A stretch of DNA of 24,347 nt from the NCBI GenBank assembly GCA_038244055.1, contig JBBRTW010000045.1, forward strand, positions 1 through 24,347. The letters run 5' to 3'. This document shows, in pieces, positions 5,779 through 13,923 of the stretch. Position numbers and translations under genes: made by a program. Each line of letters begins with the position of its first letter. The first letter of the stretch is position 1. This DNA comes from DASPKW01 sp038244055 (GTDB taxonomy: Bacteria; Planctomycetota; Phycisphaerae; Tepidisphaerales; Tepidisphaeraceae). The notes beneath the pieces are model-generated. The model saw only the letters and a program-made list of their open reading frames with translations, made no database searches and was not told the DNA's origin.

Positions 5779-8139
5779 ATGAACTGGAAATTCCACCGAT
5801 TTGGACGCGCTATCGGCGCGGCGGCGTGGCTGGCGATGAGCGTCTTCAGTTTCTCAGCCGGCGCGGCCGACGGCGATATCAAACACCTCGGCGCGGGTTC
5901 GTACCTGACAACGCCCCCCGCCAAAGCGGGCCTGCCGCAGGATACGATCTACCAAACCGATTCGGTCAAGGGGAAGATGCCCACCAATGACTGGTGGAGT
6001 TCGGTGGCGTGGCTGAAGTTCTCCGACAAGCAGTACCCCCATCCCCTGGCGGTCGAGGAAATGCCGGCGGGGCTTCACGTCTACTATCCCGGCCGATCGT
6101 TGAGCGCCGGCAAGGATGCCATCTTCGCCGGCATGCCCGGCGGGAAGGGTGTAGCGAAGGATCTGATGCTGGGCAGTTCGAGCGTGAACGAATTCGAGGA
6201 TGCGCGGGTCGAGGGTTTTTCGGATTGGTTCGTGACCGTGAAGTTCGGCGTCAAGGGCGCGCCCGGCGCGGGCATGTACGTGTCTTACGGGCATGGTTCG
6301 CCGTTTGTGTATGCGGTGTTCAAGGATGCGGGAATGGCGCGGATTACCTTCGAGCCGGATGTGAAGGTCTGGTCGGGCAAGTCCAACAGCGCGGTGCTGG
6401 GCGTGACCGTCGCGGGGGCGCACTACGCGCTCTTCGGGCCCACCGGCTCGACCTGGGAGGGGCTCGATGGCAAGGTATTCACCAACAACGCGGGTGGGAA
6501 GAATTATTTCTCCATGTCCGTTCTGCCGGCCGCGGATGAGAAGACGCTGGCGCTGTTTCGCAAGTACGCCTACAATCATGTGGTCGACACGAAGGTGGAG
6601 TGGGCCTACGACCCGAAGGCGGGTGTGACGACGAAGTTTTCTCTGGCGACTCAGGCCCGCGAAGGGAGCGGGACGGGTGCGGGAGGATCGGGGACCTTAT
6701 TCGCGCTCTATCCGCATCAGTGGCGGCATGGCGATGCGAAATTCACGGGCGATGTTTACCCGAGCGTGCGCGGCGTCATGAAACTAGCCGAGGGAACAAG
6801 CTTCACCACGACGATGCCGTTTACCGGCGTCCTCCCGGCCCTGCCGAAAACCAAAGACTGCGATGAGCAGCGCGAGATCAAGTACCTGCGCAAAGAGTTG
6901 GAGGGTCGCGATGATGGCGCGAAGGATACCTACTGGGAAGGCAAGTGGATGGGCCGCCAGGCGACTCTCATTCCCATCGCCGAGCAGTATGGATTGAAGG
7001 AGGAGGCGGGGCGGATCGGGGATCGGTTGCGGGTTCGGCTGGAGGACTGGCTGGCGGCGGCCGGCGTGGATGGGCGGGCCAAGAGCAAACGCGTCTTTTA
7101 CTACGATGAAAAATGGGGCACGCTGATCGGATACCCGGCCGGGTATGGCTCGGACAAGGAGCTCAACGATCATCATTTCCACTACGGTTACTTCATTCGC
7201 GCCGCCGCGGAGATCGCCCGGCGCGATCCCGCCTGGGCCGCCGATGGAAAATTCGGGGCGATGGTCAAGCTCCTGATCCGCGATATCGCCGCGCCGTCGC
7301 GGCAGGATTCGCTGTTCCCCTTCCTGCGGAATTTCGATCCCTACGCAGGGCATTCCTGGGCCGCGGGGCATGCGCGATTCGCCGATGGGAACAACCAGGA
7401 ATCCTCATCCGAAGCCCTCAACGCCTGGTATGGGATCATCCTCTGGGGCCAGGCCACCGGCGACAAAGCCCTGCGCGACCTGGGGATCTATCTCTACACC
7501 ACCGAGATGAACGCCGTGCAGGAATACTGGTTCGATGTGCATGAGGAGAACTTCCCCAAAACATTTCCGAAGACCATCGCCGCGATGATCTGGGGCGGCA
7601 AGAGCGCCTATGGCACCTGGTTCTCGGCCGAGACCGAAGCCGTGCATGGGATCAACTGGCTGCCCGTGCATGCCGGCTCGCTCTATCTCGGCCATTTTCC
7701 CAAACACGCGGAAAAGGAATATCAGTCGATGCTCAAGGATCGCGGCGGAGATCGTTGGAAGCAGTGGCAGGATATCATCTGGATGTTCCGGGCGCTGACG
7801 GACCCGATTGATGCGATGCGGCAGTTCGAGGCGGCCGGCGAGAAGATCCCCAACGAGGCCGGGAATTCGCCCGCCAACACCTATCACTGGATCGCCGCGC
7901 TCAAAACCCTCGGCCATGTGAACCCCACGGTGACCGCCGATTGGCCGATGGCGGCGGTGTTCGACAAGGGCGGGATGCGCACGCATGTGGCGTACGCGGG
8001 GACGGGCGATGAGGTGACTGTGCGATTTTCGGATGGAGCGACGATCAAGCTGAAAGGGGCGGGATTTGGGATATTGCAGGTTGGCGAAACGGCGGGTGGC
8101 GATGATGGAAAGCCTTTGCCGGCCGCGACCAAACCCTAA
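5779..8139 (+). CDS. secreted endo-1,3-beta-glucanase, glycoside hydrolase family 81
   Basis: A 786-residue protein with an N-terminal signal peptide (about 1-30, ending in SAGAAD). The N-terminal beta-sandwich contains PTNDWWSS. The catalytic (alpha/alpha)6 barrel contains the GH81 signature LNDHHFHYGYF with the predicted general acid Asp464. GHSWAAGH follows, then DGNNQESSSEALNAWYG with Glu541 and Glu545, one of which is the expected base of this inverting family. Length and motif order fit full-length GH81 enzymes, which cleave internal beta-1,3 bonds of glucans such as laminarin, curdlan, callose or fungal wall glucan. No carbohydrate-binding module is visible. No clear ribosome binding site precedes the ATG. 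The next gene starts about 130 bases downstream. Confidence 0.93.
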   Translation: MNWKFHRFGRAIGAAAWLAMSVFSFSAGAADGDIKHLGAGSYLTTPPAKAGLPQDTIYQTDSVKGKMPTNDWWSSVAWLKFSDKQYPHPLAVEEMPAGLHVYYPGRSLSAGKDAIFAGMPGGKGVAKDLMLGSSSVNEFEDARVEGFSDWFVTVKFGVKGAPGAGMYVSYGHGSPFVYAVFKDAGMARITFEPDVKVWSGKSNSAVLGVTVAGAHYALFGPTGSTWEGLDGKVFTNNAGGKNYFSMSVLPAADEKTLALFRKYAYNHVVDTKVEWAYDPKAGVTTKFSLATQAREGSGTGAGGSGTLFALYPHQWRHGDAKFTGDVYPSVRGVMKLAEGTSFTTTMPFTGVLPALPKTKDCDEQREIKYLRKELEGRDDGAKDTYWEGKWMGRQATLIPIAEQYGLKEEAGRIGDRLRVRLEDWLAAAGVDGRAKSKRVFYYDEKWGTLIGYPAGYGSDKELNDHHFHYGYFIRAAAEIARRDPAWAADGKFGAMVKLLIRDIAAPSRQDSLFPFLRNFDPYAGHSWAAGHARFADGNNQESSSEALNAWYGIILWGQATGDKALRDLGIYLYTTEMNAVQEYWFDVHEENFPKTFPKTIAAMIWGGKSAYGTWFSAETEAVHGINWLPVHAGSLYLGHFPKHAEKEYQSMLKDRGGDRWKQWQDIIWMFRALTDPIDAMRQFEAAGEKIPNEAGNSPANTYHWIAALKTLGHVNPTVTADWPMAAVFDKGGMRTHVAYAGTGDEVTVRFSDGATIKLKGAGFGILQVGETAGGDDGKPLPAATKP

Positions 8140-8270
8140 TATCGCCAAATCATCCCCGGCGGATGCGAAACGATTTCGATTGCCCGATTGGGTCGTCACC
8201 AAGCATGGATCGGCCGGTATAGATGATCAGCGCCCTGTCCCGGCGCACCATCCGATACCGGAGACCCTCC

Positions 8271-9611
8271 ATGACCCGTAATAAACTCTCCCGCCGAACT
8301 CTTCTCAAATCTTCCGCCGCCGCCCTCGCCTTCACGATTGTCCCCTCAACGGTTTTCGGAAAAACCGCCCCCAGCAACCGCATTCAACTCGCCCAGTGCG
8401 GCGCGGGCTCGCGCGGGTCGGATGTCATGAAGGGATTCTCCTCGCATGCCGATGCCCGCTATGTGATGGTCTGCGATCCCTTCAAATCCCGCCGCGAACT
8501 GGCCGCGCGGACCCTGGCGAAGAAGTACAAAGAAACCAATCCCGATGCGATCGCCACCACCGGCGACTTCCGCGAAGTCATGGCCCGCACCGATATCGAT
8601 GCCATCGTCGCCTGCACGCCCGATCACTGGCACGTTCCGCTCGGCATCGCGGCCGCGCTCTCCGGGAAAGACGCCTACATCGAAAAACCCCTCGGCGTGA
8701 GCATGGGCTGGTCCTGGCGTCTGCGCGAGACCGCCACCCGCTACAATCGCATCGTCCAGTACGGCACGCAGCAGCGTTCATCGGCCAATTTCCGCTACGC
8801 CTGCCAGATGGTCCGCAACGGCTATCTCGGGCAGATTCGCAGCGTGGATGCGTGGTGCGTCGATGGCACGCGGGCCAAGGCGTGGATGACACCCGAATCG
8901 CTCATCAGCGAGCCGGTCCCGGAAGATCTGAATTACGATATGTGGCTCGGCCCGGCCCCCGAAGCGCCTTACAACCATTTCCGCGTCAATCGCGAGGGGG
9001 CGTTCCATACCTACGATTACGCGATCGGCTTCATCGCCGGCTGGGGCGCTCATCCGCTGGATATCGCCCAGTGGGGCCTGGATATGGATCACAGCGGGCC
9101 GGTCTCATACCAGGGCACCGGCAAGATCCCCACCGGCTGCCTCTACTCGACGATTTATGACTGGGATGTGCAGTGCAAGTACGCGAGCGGCGTCGCCATG
9201 CACTTCATGTCCGATGAAATCGCCAAGCCGGAGGTGATGAAATACCGCCGGCGCTGGGCCGATCATGGGACGACTTTCTTCGGCGACAACAAGGCCTGGA
9301 TCAGCGTCGACCGCGGCGGGCTGGAGGCCAGCGATCCGGAACTGCTCAAGATCAACTTCAAGCCCTCCGATTCGCGCCTGACCGTCTCCGCGCAGCACGA
9401 CCGCAACTTCCTCGACTGCATCCGCTCGCGCGAGCAGCCGATCAGCCATCTCGAAGCCGCCATTCGCTCCGATACCATCAGCCATCTGTCGGATATCGCC
9501 ATCCGTCTCAAGCGGCCGATCGCCTGGGACCCCAAGACCGAGAAGATCGCCGATGATGCCCAGGCGACGCGCATGCTGAACCGGCCGATGCGGGCGAAAT
9601 ATGAAATTTAA
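8271..9611 (+). CDS. Tat-exported Gfo/Idh/MocA-family oxidoreductase
   Basis: A 446-residue protein. The N-terminus has a twin-arginine motif SRRTLLK (residues 7-13) followed by a hydrophobic stretch, so it is predicted to be folded in the cytoplasm and exported with its NAD(P) cofactor. The Rossmann region carries CGAGSRG, and the family signature EKPLGV has its Lys at 139. The C-terminal domain contains AIGFIAGWGAHPLDIAQWGLD, typical of the planctomycete exported branch. Family members oxidise or epimerise sugars, but the substrate cannot be read from sequence. The start at 8271 is supported by GGAG at 8260-8263; an in-frame ATG at 8223 lacks this. Placement after GH81 suggests, but does not prove, a role in glycan use. 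Confidence 0.9.
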   Translation: MTRNKLSRRTLLKSSAAALAFTIVPSTVFGKTAPSNRIQLAQCGAGSRGSDVMKGFSSHADARYVMVCDPFKSRRELAARTLAKKYKETNPDAIATTGDFREVMARTDIDAIVACTPDHWHVPLGIAAALSGKDAYIEKPLGVSMGWSWRLRETATRYNRIVQYGTQQRSSANFRYACQMVRNGYLGQIRSVDAWCVDGTRAKAWMTPESLISEPVPEDLNYDMWLGPAPEAPYNHFRVNREGAFHTYDYAIGFIAGWGAHPLDIAQWGLDMDHSGPVSYQGTGKIPTGCLYSTIYDWDVQCKYASGVAMHFMSDEIAKPEVMKYRRRWADHGTTFFGDNKAWISVDRGGLEASDPELLKINFKPSDSRLTVSAQHDRNFLDCIRSREQPISHLEAAIRSDTISHLSDIAIRLKRPIAWDPKTEKIADDAQATRMLNRPMRAKYEI

Positions 9612-9855
9612 GAAAGATGCGAATTATAAAGAGGGGGGGCATTCTTACTTATAGGCGGCGGACTGCAATTGGCGCAGCGGATGGGGATTCGCGCGCCCGA
9701 TGCCGGCCGAGACCGCTGAGCAAATGCTGCTCGAATCCCCGCCGATGCCGCTTCCCGAGCCACAATCCGCGCTATTGGCGATGCCTGCGTGAAGCCCCGA
9801 CGATTTGATTTCCTAAAATGCGTGCGTTCGGGTAAATTGGGCGGTCGAGGGCTCC

Positions 9856-10128
9856 ATGATGAAACGTTCCACCCGCTCCGCATTCACGCTCGTCGAACTT
9901 CTTGTCGTCATCGGCATCATTGCGCTGCTGATCGCCATTCTCCTGCCTGCCCTCACCAAGGCGCGGGACCAGGCCAATACCGTGACCTGCCTGGCGAACT
10001 TGAAATCGCTGGGGCAGGCGGGGGCCAACTATGCGGCCGAGAATAAGGGGTATGCCGTGCCGCCCGGCTACCTGGCGGGGCCGCCCGAAGGCGGCACCTA
10101 CACCAGCGGTTTGCACGCCGAGAACTAA
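9856..10128 (+). CDS. prepilin-like protein, N-terminal part ended by an in-frame TAA
   Basis: A 90-residue product starting MMKRSTRSAFTLVELLVVIG. This is the type IV prepilin/pseudopilin N-terminus: a short basic leader, cleavage expected between Ala9 and Phe10 (Ala where Gly is more usual), Glu at +5, and a long hydrophobic helix running into KARDQANTVTCLANLK. Such proteins are cleaved by prepilin peptidase and join type II secretion or pilus-like fibres. A GAGG at 9847-9850 precedes the ATG. The frame stops at TAA 10126-10128, but the same frame continues directly with the missing C-terminal half (10141-10737). The gene is probably a nonsense pseudogene of about 290 codons. Confidence 0.8.
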   Translation: MMKRSTRSAFTLVELLVVIGIIALLIAILLPALTKARDQANTVTCLANLKSLGQAGANYAAENKGYAVPPGYLAGPPEGGTYTSGLHAEN

Positions 10129-10140
10129 GCGACGATTCTG

Positions 10141-10737
10141 GTGAACCAGAAATTCCTCAACGCCCCGATTTTACAGACGATGGCCGATGCACCGTCGCCG
10201 GGTGGTTCGGTCTTGTACTGCCCTTCCGGGGTGCAGGATTTTCGCGGCTTGCAATATGTGACCGCCGGCGGCAATAAGATGATCGCCAACCGGACCGATG
10301 GACTCGGAGCCAGCCCCTGGCGGGCCAAATCGTTCTATACGGGCAACATTGTTGATACCTGGTATGGAATAAACGCGGACTGGGGAACCAAGTCGGCGAT
10401 GGCCGGCCAGGCAACGCCACTTCATTTCCTGCCAACCACCGATACGATCCCCAACTATTCGATCCAGGCAAAGTTGGCCACCATCAAATACTCCGCTGAA
10501 GTGGTTTTCTTGTTTGATGGCACGTTCTACGATCTTTTCTACGATGCCAATCGCCTGAACGCGCGGCACGGCAAGCGGAAGCAGACCAATCTCCTTTTCT
10601 TTGACGGCCACGCCGCGACTTTTGACACGGCCGGCCTTCCCGGCGGCATCGGCGATGCCAATGCTTCCAATCCCTTTGGCAGCAAGGCCGCAATGGTGCC
10701 GTGGCCCACTCCCAAATTTCGAACGGATCAGAATTGA
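10141..10737 (+). CDS. prepilin-like protein, C-terminal part separated by the in-frame TAA
   Basis: A 198-residue frame from a GTG, in the same frame as the preceding prepilin fragment and divided from it only by TAA at 10126-10128. It has the features of the C-terminal domain of planctomycete prepilin-like proteins: LYCPSGVQDF, TWYGINADWG, and near the end ARHGKRKQTNLLFFDGH, a variant of the H-x9-DG motif with 11 residues between His and Asp-Gly. On its own it has no signal or membrane helix and no ribosome binding site, so independent translation is doubtful. The frame shows no further damage, so the interruption is either recent, suppressed, or a sequence error. Confidence 0.7.
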   Translation: MNQKFLNAPILQTMADAPSPGGSVLYCPSGVQDFRGLQYVTAGGNKMIANRTDGLGASPWRAKSFYTGNIVDTWYGINADWGTKSAMAGQATPLHFLPTTDTIPNYSIQAKLATIKYSAEVVFLFDGTFYDLFYDANRLNARHGKRKQTNLLFFDGHAATFDTAGLPGGIGDANASNPFGSKAAMVPWPTPKFRTDQN

Positions 10738-10773
10738 TCTTCCCCATTGCCGTGGGGCGTCCCATTTCATGGG

Positions 10774-11451
10774 TCAGGTTGACGGCGCGTTCGGGGACTT
10801 GGCGAGCCAATCCACAAACGCGTAGAGCGCATCATCGTCGTTCGCCTCATTGGCGATGCGGATGAACCCCTCCAGATCGACAGCCGTCAGGAAGGGGAAC
10901 GCGCGGCTGGCCGGGGCTGAATCGTAGCCGTTGCCCGCATCGCCGCCGCCCGCATTGCGGAGCAGGATCATCAAGCGCCGTCCATCGCACACCCAGATTT
11001 CCGGAACCCCCATTGCCGCGTAGATGCTTTCGCGATCGACCTCGTGATGAGTGTAATCCATCTCGATGACCAGATCGGGGGGCGGATCGCTCCGCAGGTC
11101 GATCTCGGAGCGGCCCCGCAGCAGCGGCTCATTCTGAACGTAGTAGCACTCATCCGGCTCGAGCCCGCGCTCCAGATCTTCGCGGCGATAGGTGGCCGAT
11201 CCATAACTCGCCACGCGGATGCGCCGGCCGATGCGGATGGCGACCAGAAATGACCCCAGAAGTGTTTTGTACCGCTCGTGGAAGGGTGAGGGCGCCATGA
11301 TTTCAAGTGTGCCCCTGTCATAAGTAAGATACATCCGCTGTCCCCGCGCTTCGAGATCGCGCAGAAGGGATTCGTAAGTCTCCCAGCTCACGCCCTCAAG
11401 CACGATCGCGCCGGGGCCGGCCGGGGAAGGTTTGTCGGCGAGAATCGTCAT
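10774..11451 (-). CDS. Uma2-family putative endonuclease (DUF820)
   Basis: A 225-residue protein with the Uma2 pattern: an N-terminal segment SWETYESLLRDLE, YDRGTLEIMAPSPFHE, then the nuclease core PPDLVIEMDYTHHEVDRE and AAMGVPEIWVCDGRRL. The fold is that of PD-(D/E)xK restriction-type nucleases. Most members have no known function, and many bacteria carry numerous copies. The ATG at 11451 is preceded by AGGTGA six bases away. The gene follows tsf on the same strand, separated by 261 bases full of inverted repeats, so it is probably transcribed separately. The C-terminal Asp-rich stretch EANDDDALYAF is unremarkable. Confidence 0.85.
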   Translation of the reverse strand: MTILADKPSPAGPGAIVLEGVSWETYESLLRDLEARGQRMYLTYDRGTLEIMAPSPFHERYKTLLGSFLVAIRIGRRIRVASYGSATYRREDLERGLEPDECYYVQNEPLLRGRSEIDLRSDPPPDLVIEMDYTHHEVDRESIYAAMGVPEIWVCDGRRLMILLRNAGGGDAGNGYDSAPASRAFPFLTAVDLEGFIRIANEANDDDALYAFVDWLAKSPNAPST

Positions 11452-11518
11452 CGGTCACCTATGGCATCACATCATACCCTTGCCGCCGCAAATTTGGCCA
11501 CTTGAAAGGAAACAGAAA

Positions 11519-11580
11519 GGGTCAGGAACCTCAACGACCCGGCTTCACTTGGAAAGCCGCTGATCGGAGGTTCCTGACCC
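11519..11580. repeat. perfect 14-bp inverted repeat enclosing a smaller hairpin
   Basis: GGGTCAGGAACCTC at 11519-11532 is exactly complementary to 11567-11580. Between them is a second short pair, GGCTT (11541-11545) with AAGCC (11554-11558). The structure resembles a REP/REPIN-type or IS200/IS605-derived element rather than a simple terminator, because no U-run follows on either strand. It lies between tsf and the Uma2 gene. Confidence 0.7.
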
Positions 11581-11598
11581 TGAAAATGTTCATCGTGA

Positions 11599-11617
11599 CA
11601 CGGCCGTCCCGGCCGTG
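11599..11617. repeat. short perfect hairpin, CACGGCC / GGCCGTG
   Basis: Two 7-base arms flank GTCCC. It lies 19 bases from the preceding 62-bp inverted repeat, in the same tsf-Uma2 gap. No T-run follows in either direction. Confidence 0.6.
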
Positions 11618-11680
11618 CGGATGGATCGATGGATAGAAAAGCTCCAGGCAGGGCAATCTTTGGACTTCAAGCGTTCTTCG

Positions 11681-11699
11681 CATGGGCGGGACGCCCATG
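11681..11699. repeat. short perfect hairpin, CATGGGCG / CGCCCATG, just past tsf
   Basis: Two 8-base arms flank GGA, starting 13 bases downstream of the tsf stop codon on the minus strand. It could act as a 3' end hairpin for the rpsB-tsf mRNA, but there is no U-tract, so an intrinsic terminator is not supported. The ATGGGCGGGACGCCCAT type of sequence is, to my recollection, a common dispersed motif in planctomycete genomes. Confidence 0.6.
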
Positions 11700-11712
11700 T
11701 CACTTCAAGCAA

Positions 11713-12513
11713 TCATCCGCCGACTTCGACGCGGGCGTACTTCACCAGCGTCAGGCCCTGCGCCTTGAGCATCTGCCCGACGCTGCCCTTGAATTTGCTG
11801 GCGTTGAAGAAGTCCTGGTCGACCAGGGACTTCTCCTTGAAGAAGGCGTTGAGCTTTCCTTCGGCGATCTTGACGGCGATGGCTTCGGGCTTGCCGGTTG
11901 CCTTGGCCTCTTCAACCGCATAGGCGCGCTCCTTATCGACCAGCACCGGGTCGATGCCCGAGCGATCGAGCGCCAGCGGCTTGGCGAAAGCGATATGCCC
12001 GCCGATATCGGTGACCAGTTCGTCGCTGAGGTTGGCGACCGTCCCGGAGACTTGCAGGATGACCCCGATCTTGCCGGAGATGTTGTAAATGTAAAGCCCG
12101 ACGCGCTCGCCGCTGAGGGACGCGGTCTTGCCGAGTTGGACGTTTTCACCGGTGGTCTGGGCGACGTGCGTGAGCTGTTCCTTGATCGCATCGGCGGGGT
12201 TGCCGCCGGTGAGCATCGCCGTCGCGGCCGACCGGCCCAGCACGGCGATCGGCTCGCTCTTGGCCGTGAAATCGGTGTTGCAGTTGACCTCGACCAGGGC
12301 TGCCGACTTGGAATCGGCGGAGATCGCGCCCAGCACCCGACCTTCCGACGCGGTGCGCTCGGTCAGCGAGGATTTGACGCCCTTTTTGCGGAAGGCTTCA
12401 ATCGCCTTGTCGATGTCGCCACCGACTTCGGAGAGCATCTTCTTGCATTCCATCATCCCCTGGCCAGTGCGGGCCCGAAGATCGTTCACGAGTTTGGCGG
12501 TAATCTCAGCCAT
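11713..12513 (-). CDS. tsf: translation elongation factor Ts
   Basis: A 266-residue protein, near the usual length. It begins with the UBA-like domain (LVNDLRARTGQGMMECKKML, residues 8-27). The EF-Tu-contacting motif NTDFTAKSE follows with Thr-Asp-Phe at 80-82, then the dimerisation core with GKIGVILQVSG and IAFAKPLAL. The protein catalyses GDP release from EF-Tu during elongation. The ATG at 12513 has GGAGA seven bases upstream. It lies 175 bases downstream of rpsB on the same strand, the classical bacterial order, and a strong hairpin sits in the gap. There is no sign of truncation. Confidence 0.98.
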   Translation of the reverse strand: MAEITAKLVNDLRARTGQGMMECKKMLSEVGGDIDKAIEAFRKKGVKSSLTERTASEGRVLGAISADSKSAALVEVNCNTDFTAKSEPIAVLGRSAATAMLTGGNPADAIKEQLTHVAQTTGENVQLGKTASLSGERVGLYIYNISGKIGVILQVSGTVANLSDELVTDIGGHIAFAKPLALDRSGIDPVLVDKERAYAVEEAKATGKPEAIAVKIAEGKLNAFFKEKSLVDQDFFNASKFKGSVGQMLKAQGLTLVKYARVEVGG

Positions 12514-12630
12514 TGCGGTTCTCCATCATTCTTTTTTGTCGCCGATCGCTCGCGGATTCAACGGCCCGCGGGTGCGTCATCGGACGGTATTGAGTGGGTT
12601 CAGGATTCGATCTTTTTATTTGTGACGAAA

Positions 12631-12656
12631 CCGGGGCGATCGGTCGATCGCCCCGG
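12631..12656 (-). terminator. GC-rich hairpin between rpsB and tsf, possible attenuator or partial terminator
   Basis: CCGGGGCGATCG at 12631-12642 is followed by GT and its exact complement at 12645-12656, giving a stem of 10-12 pairs. On the minus strand the hairpin starts 33 bases after the rpsB stop and is followed by TTTCGTC, a weak U-tract. This could lower tsf expression relative to rpsB or stabilise the processed rpsB mRNA. It is not convincing as a complete terminator, because no obvious tsf promoter was identified downstream of it. Confidence 0.45.
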
Positions 12657-12688
12657 CGTGTCTTCATACGGATGATAGGGCGAATTTC

Positions 12689-13573
12689 TTACGCCGATTG
12701 CCCGGCCGCCAGGGGCTCGGTCGGAGCGGGCTGCTCGGCCGGAGCGGCGGTGTCGGCGGCATCGGCCGCGGCGGGCTCGCCGCCGATCGGCGATTCCGGC
12801 GCGCCCGAATCCGCCCGGAACGTCGCCCGAACCGAGCGGCGACGCGGCCCTTGGCCGGCCGGCTCTTCGGTCTTGTCGACCCGGCCGGTCTTGCCGTCGA
12901 TGATGCTGTCGGCCAGCTCGCGCATGACGATCTCGATCGCCCGCATCGCATCGTCGTTGCCCGGGATAGGCAGATCGATGAGCTCGGGATCGCTGTCGGA
13001 ATCGATCAGCGCGATCGTCGGGACGTGCAGCTTGCGGGCTTCCTTGACCGCGATGTGCTCGCGGCGGGTGTCGATGATCACCATGACGCCGGGCATCTTG
13101 TCCATCTTGCGGATGCCTTCGAGGTTGGCCTTGATCTTGGTCATCTCGCGGTTGAGCGTGGACTTCATCTTCTTGGAGTAGGACTCGATCTGGCCGGTTT
13201 CCCAGAGCTTTTCCAGCTCATCGAGGCGCTTGAGACGATCGCGGATCGTCTTGAAGTTGGTGAGCGTGCCGCCCAGCCAGCGCTCCGAGACGGCATGCAT
13301 GCCGCAGCGCTTGGCCTCTTCTTCAACGGCGAAGCGCGCCTGGCGCTTGGTGCCGACGAAGAGGACATCCTTCCCCTGCGAGACGATATTCTGCACCAGC
13401 TTCTTGGCGCGAAGGAGGCCTTTGACGGTCTCCTTCACATCGAGAATGTGGATCATGTTGCGCTTGCCCGAGATGTACGGCTCCATCTTCGGGTTCCAGC
13501 GGCTGACGCGGTGTCCGAAGTGGACACCCGCATCAACGAGTGCTTTGACGAGTTCAGCGGGACTGGTTGCCAT
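12689..13573 (-). CDS. rpsB: 30S ribosomal protein S2 with Ala/Pro-rich C-terminal tail
   Basis: A 294-residue protein starting MATSPAELVKALVDAGVHFG. It shows all S2 hallmarks: GHRVSRWNPKM, YISGKRNMIHILDV, LFVGTKRQA, ERWLGGTLTNFKTI, MPGVMVIIDTRREHIAVKEA and IPGNDDAMRAIEI. It binds the 16S rRNA on the back of the small subunit and is needed for S1 binding. The last 55 or so residues are a low-complexity tail rich in Ala, Pro and Glu, beyond the usual bacterial length. The start at 13573 has GGAG nine bases upstream. An upstream in-frame ATG at 13642 would add hydrophobic sequence not found in S2 and is rejected. Confidence 0.98.
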   Translation of the reverse strand: MATSPAELVKALVDAGVHFGHRVSRWNPKMEPYISGKRNMIHILDVKETVKGLLRAKKLVQNIVSQGKDVLFVGTKRQARFAVEEEAKRCGMHAVSERWLGGTLTNFKTIRDRLKRLDELEKLWETGQIESYSKKMKSTLNREMTKIKANLEGIRKMDKMPGVMVIIDTRREHIAVKEARKLHVPTIALIDSDSDPELIDLPIPGNDDAMRAIEIVMRELADSIIDGKTGRVDKTEEPAGQGPRRRSVRATFRADSGAPESPIGGEPAAADAADTAAPAEQPAPTEPLAAGQSA

Positions 13574-13923
13574 GTGCGTAAGCTCCGAAACAAAAAAAAC
13601 GGCGAATAAAGCCGGCAGCCCGTGCATCCACCACCGCGCCAAGACCGGCGGAGTGCCATTGGGCTTATAAATTGAGGTTGTAAAACGATGACCCAGCGTC
13701 TATTCGAAGCCCCCGGCACGTCACTGCCAGACTCCACCGACGTGGGTGCCTCTTGGCGAGGCAAGAGGGCGACTGTATCGCGCGCCCCGCGTTAAATCAA
13801 GGGAACTTTAGTGGTTATGACCACAAGACCACAACTGGCTGTATCACCCCTACCGGCCGGTCGATAGACAGAAGGTCGGCCGGCGTTGTTGCCGGGCAGT
13901 GATCTCGTGGTTTCTTCCGATGG
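13574..13923. other. 350-bp divergent intergenic region between rpsB and the metallophosphoesterase gene
   Basis: No gene is seen here. The region holds the rpsB leader and a plausible rpsB promoter (13772-13800). It also holds several short inverted repeats: CCTCTTG/CAAGAGG at 13749-13768, GTGGT/ACCAC at 13811-13824, and CCGGCCG/CGGCCGG at about 13853-13883. No tRNA cloverleaf was recognised. The short inverted repeats could be operators or chance in GC-rich DNA. Confidence 0.5.
13772..13800 (-). promoter_or_regulatory. predicted sigma-70-type promoter for rpsB-tsf
   Basis: On the minus strand, TTGATT (13795-13800) and TACAGT (13772-13777) are separated by exactly 17 bases. Four of six bases match the consensus in each box. 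Transcription would start near 13765, giving a leader of about 190 bases before the rpsB ATG, long enough for the S2-dependent feedback control known in other bacteria, although no known leader motif was recognised. Confidence 0.4.

Noticed and set aside
9612..9855. Possible small genes between the Gfo/Idh/MocA gene and the prepilin-like gene
   Set aside because: The short frames lack ribosome binding sites and similarity; nothing convincing is seen in this gap.
11651..11660. GGGCAATC near a partial match to the end of the three-copy repeat
   Set aside because: Only about ten bases match and there is no second end nearby, so chance is likely.
13749..13768. CCTCTTG/CAAGAGG hairpin as an rpsB leader regulator
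   Set aside because: It overlaps the predicted transcription start of rpsB, so it would not be fully present in the RNA.
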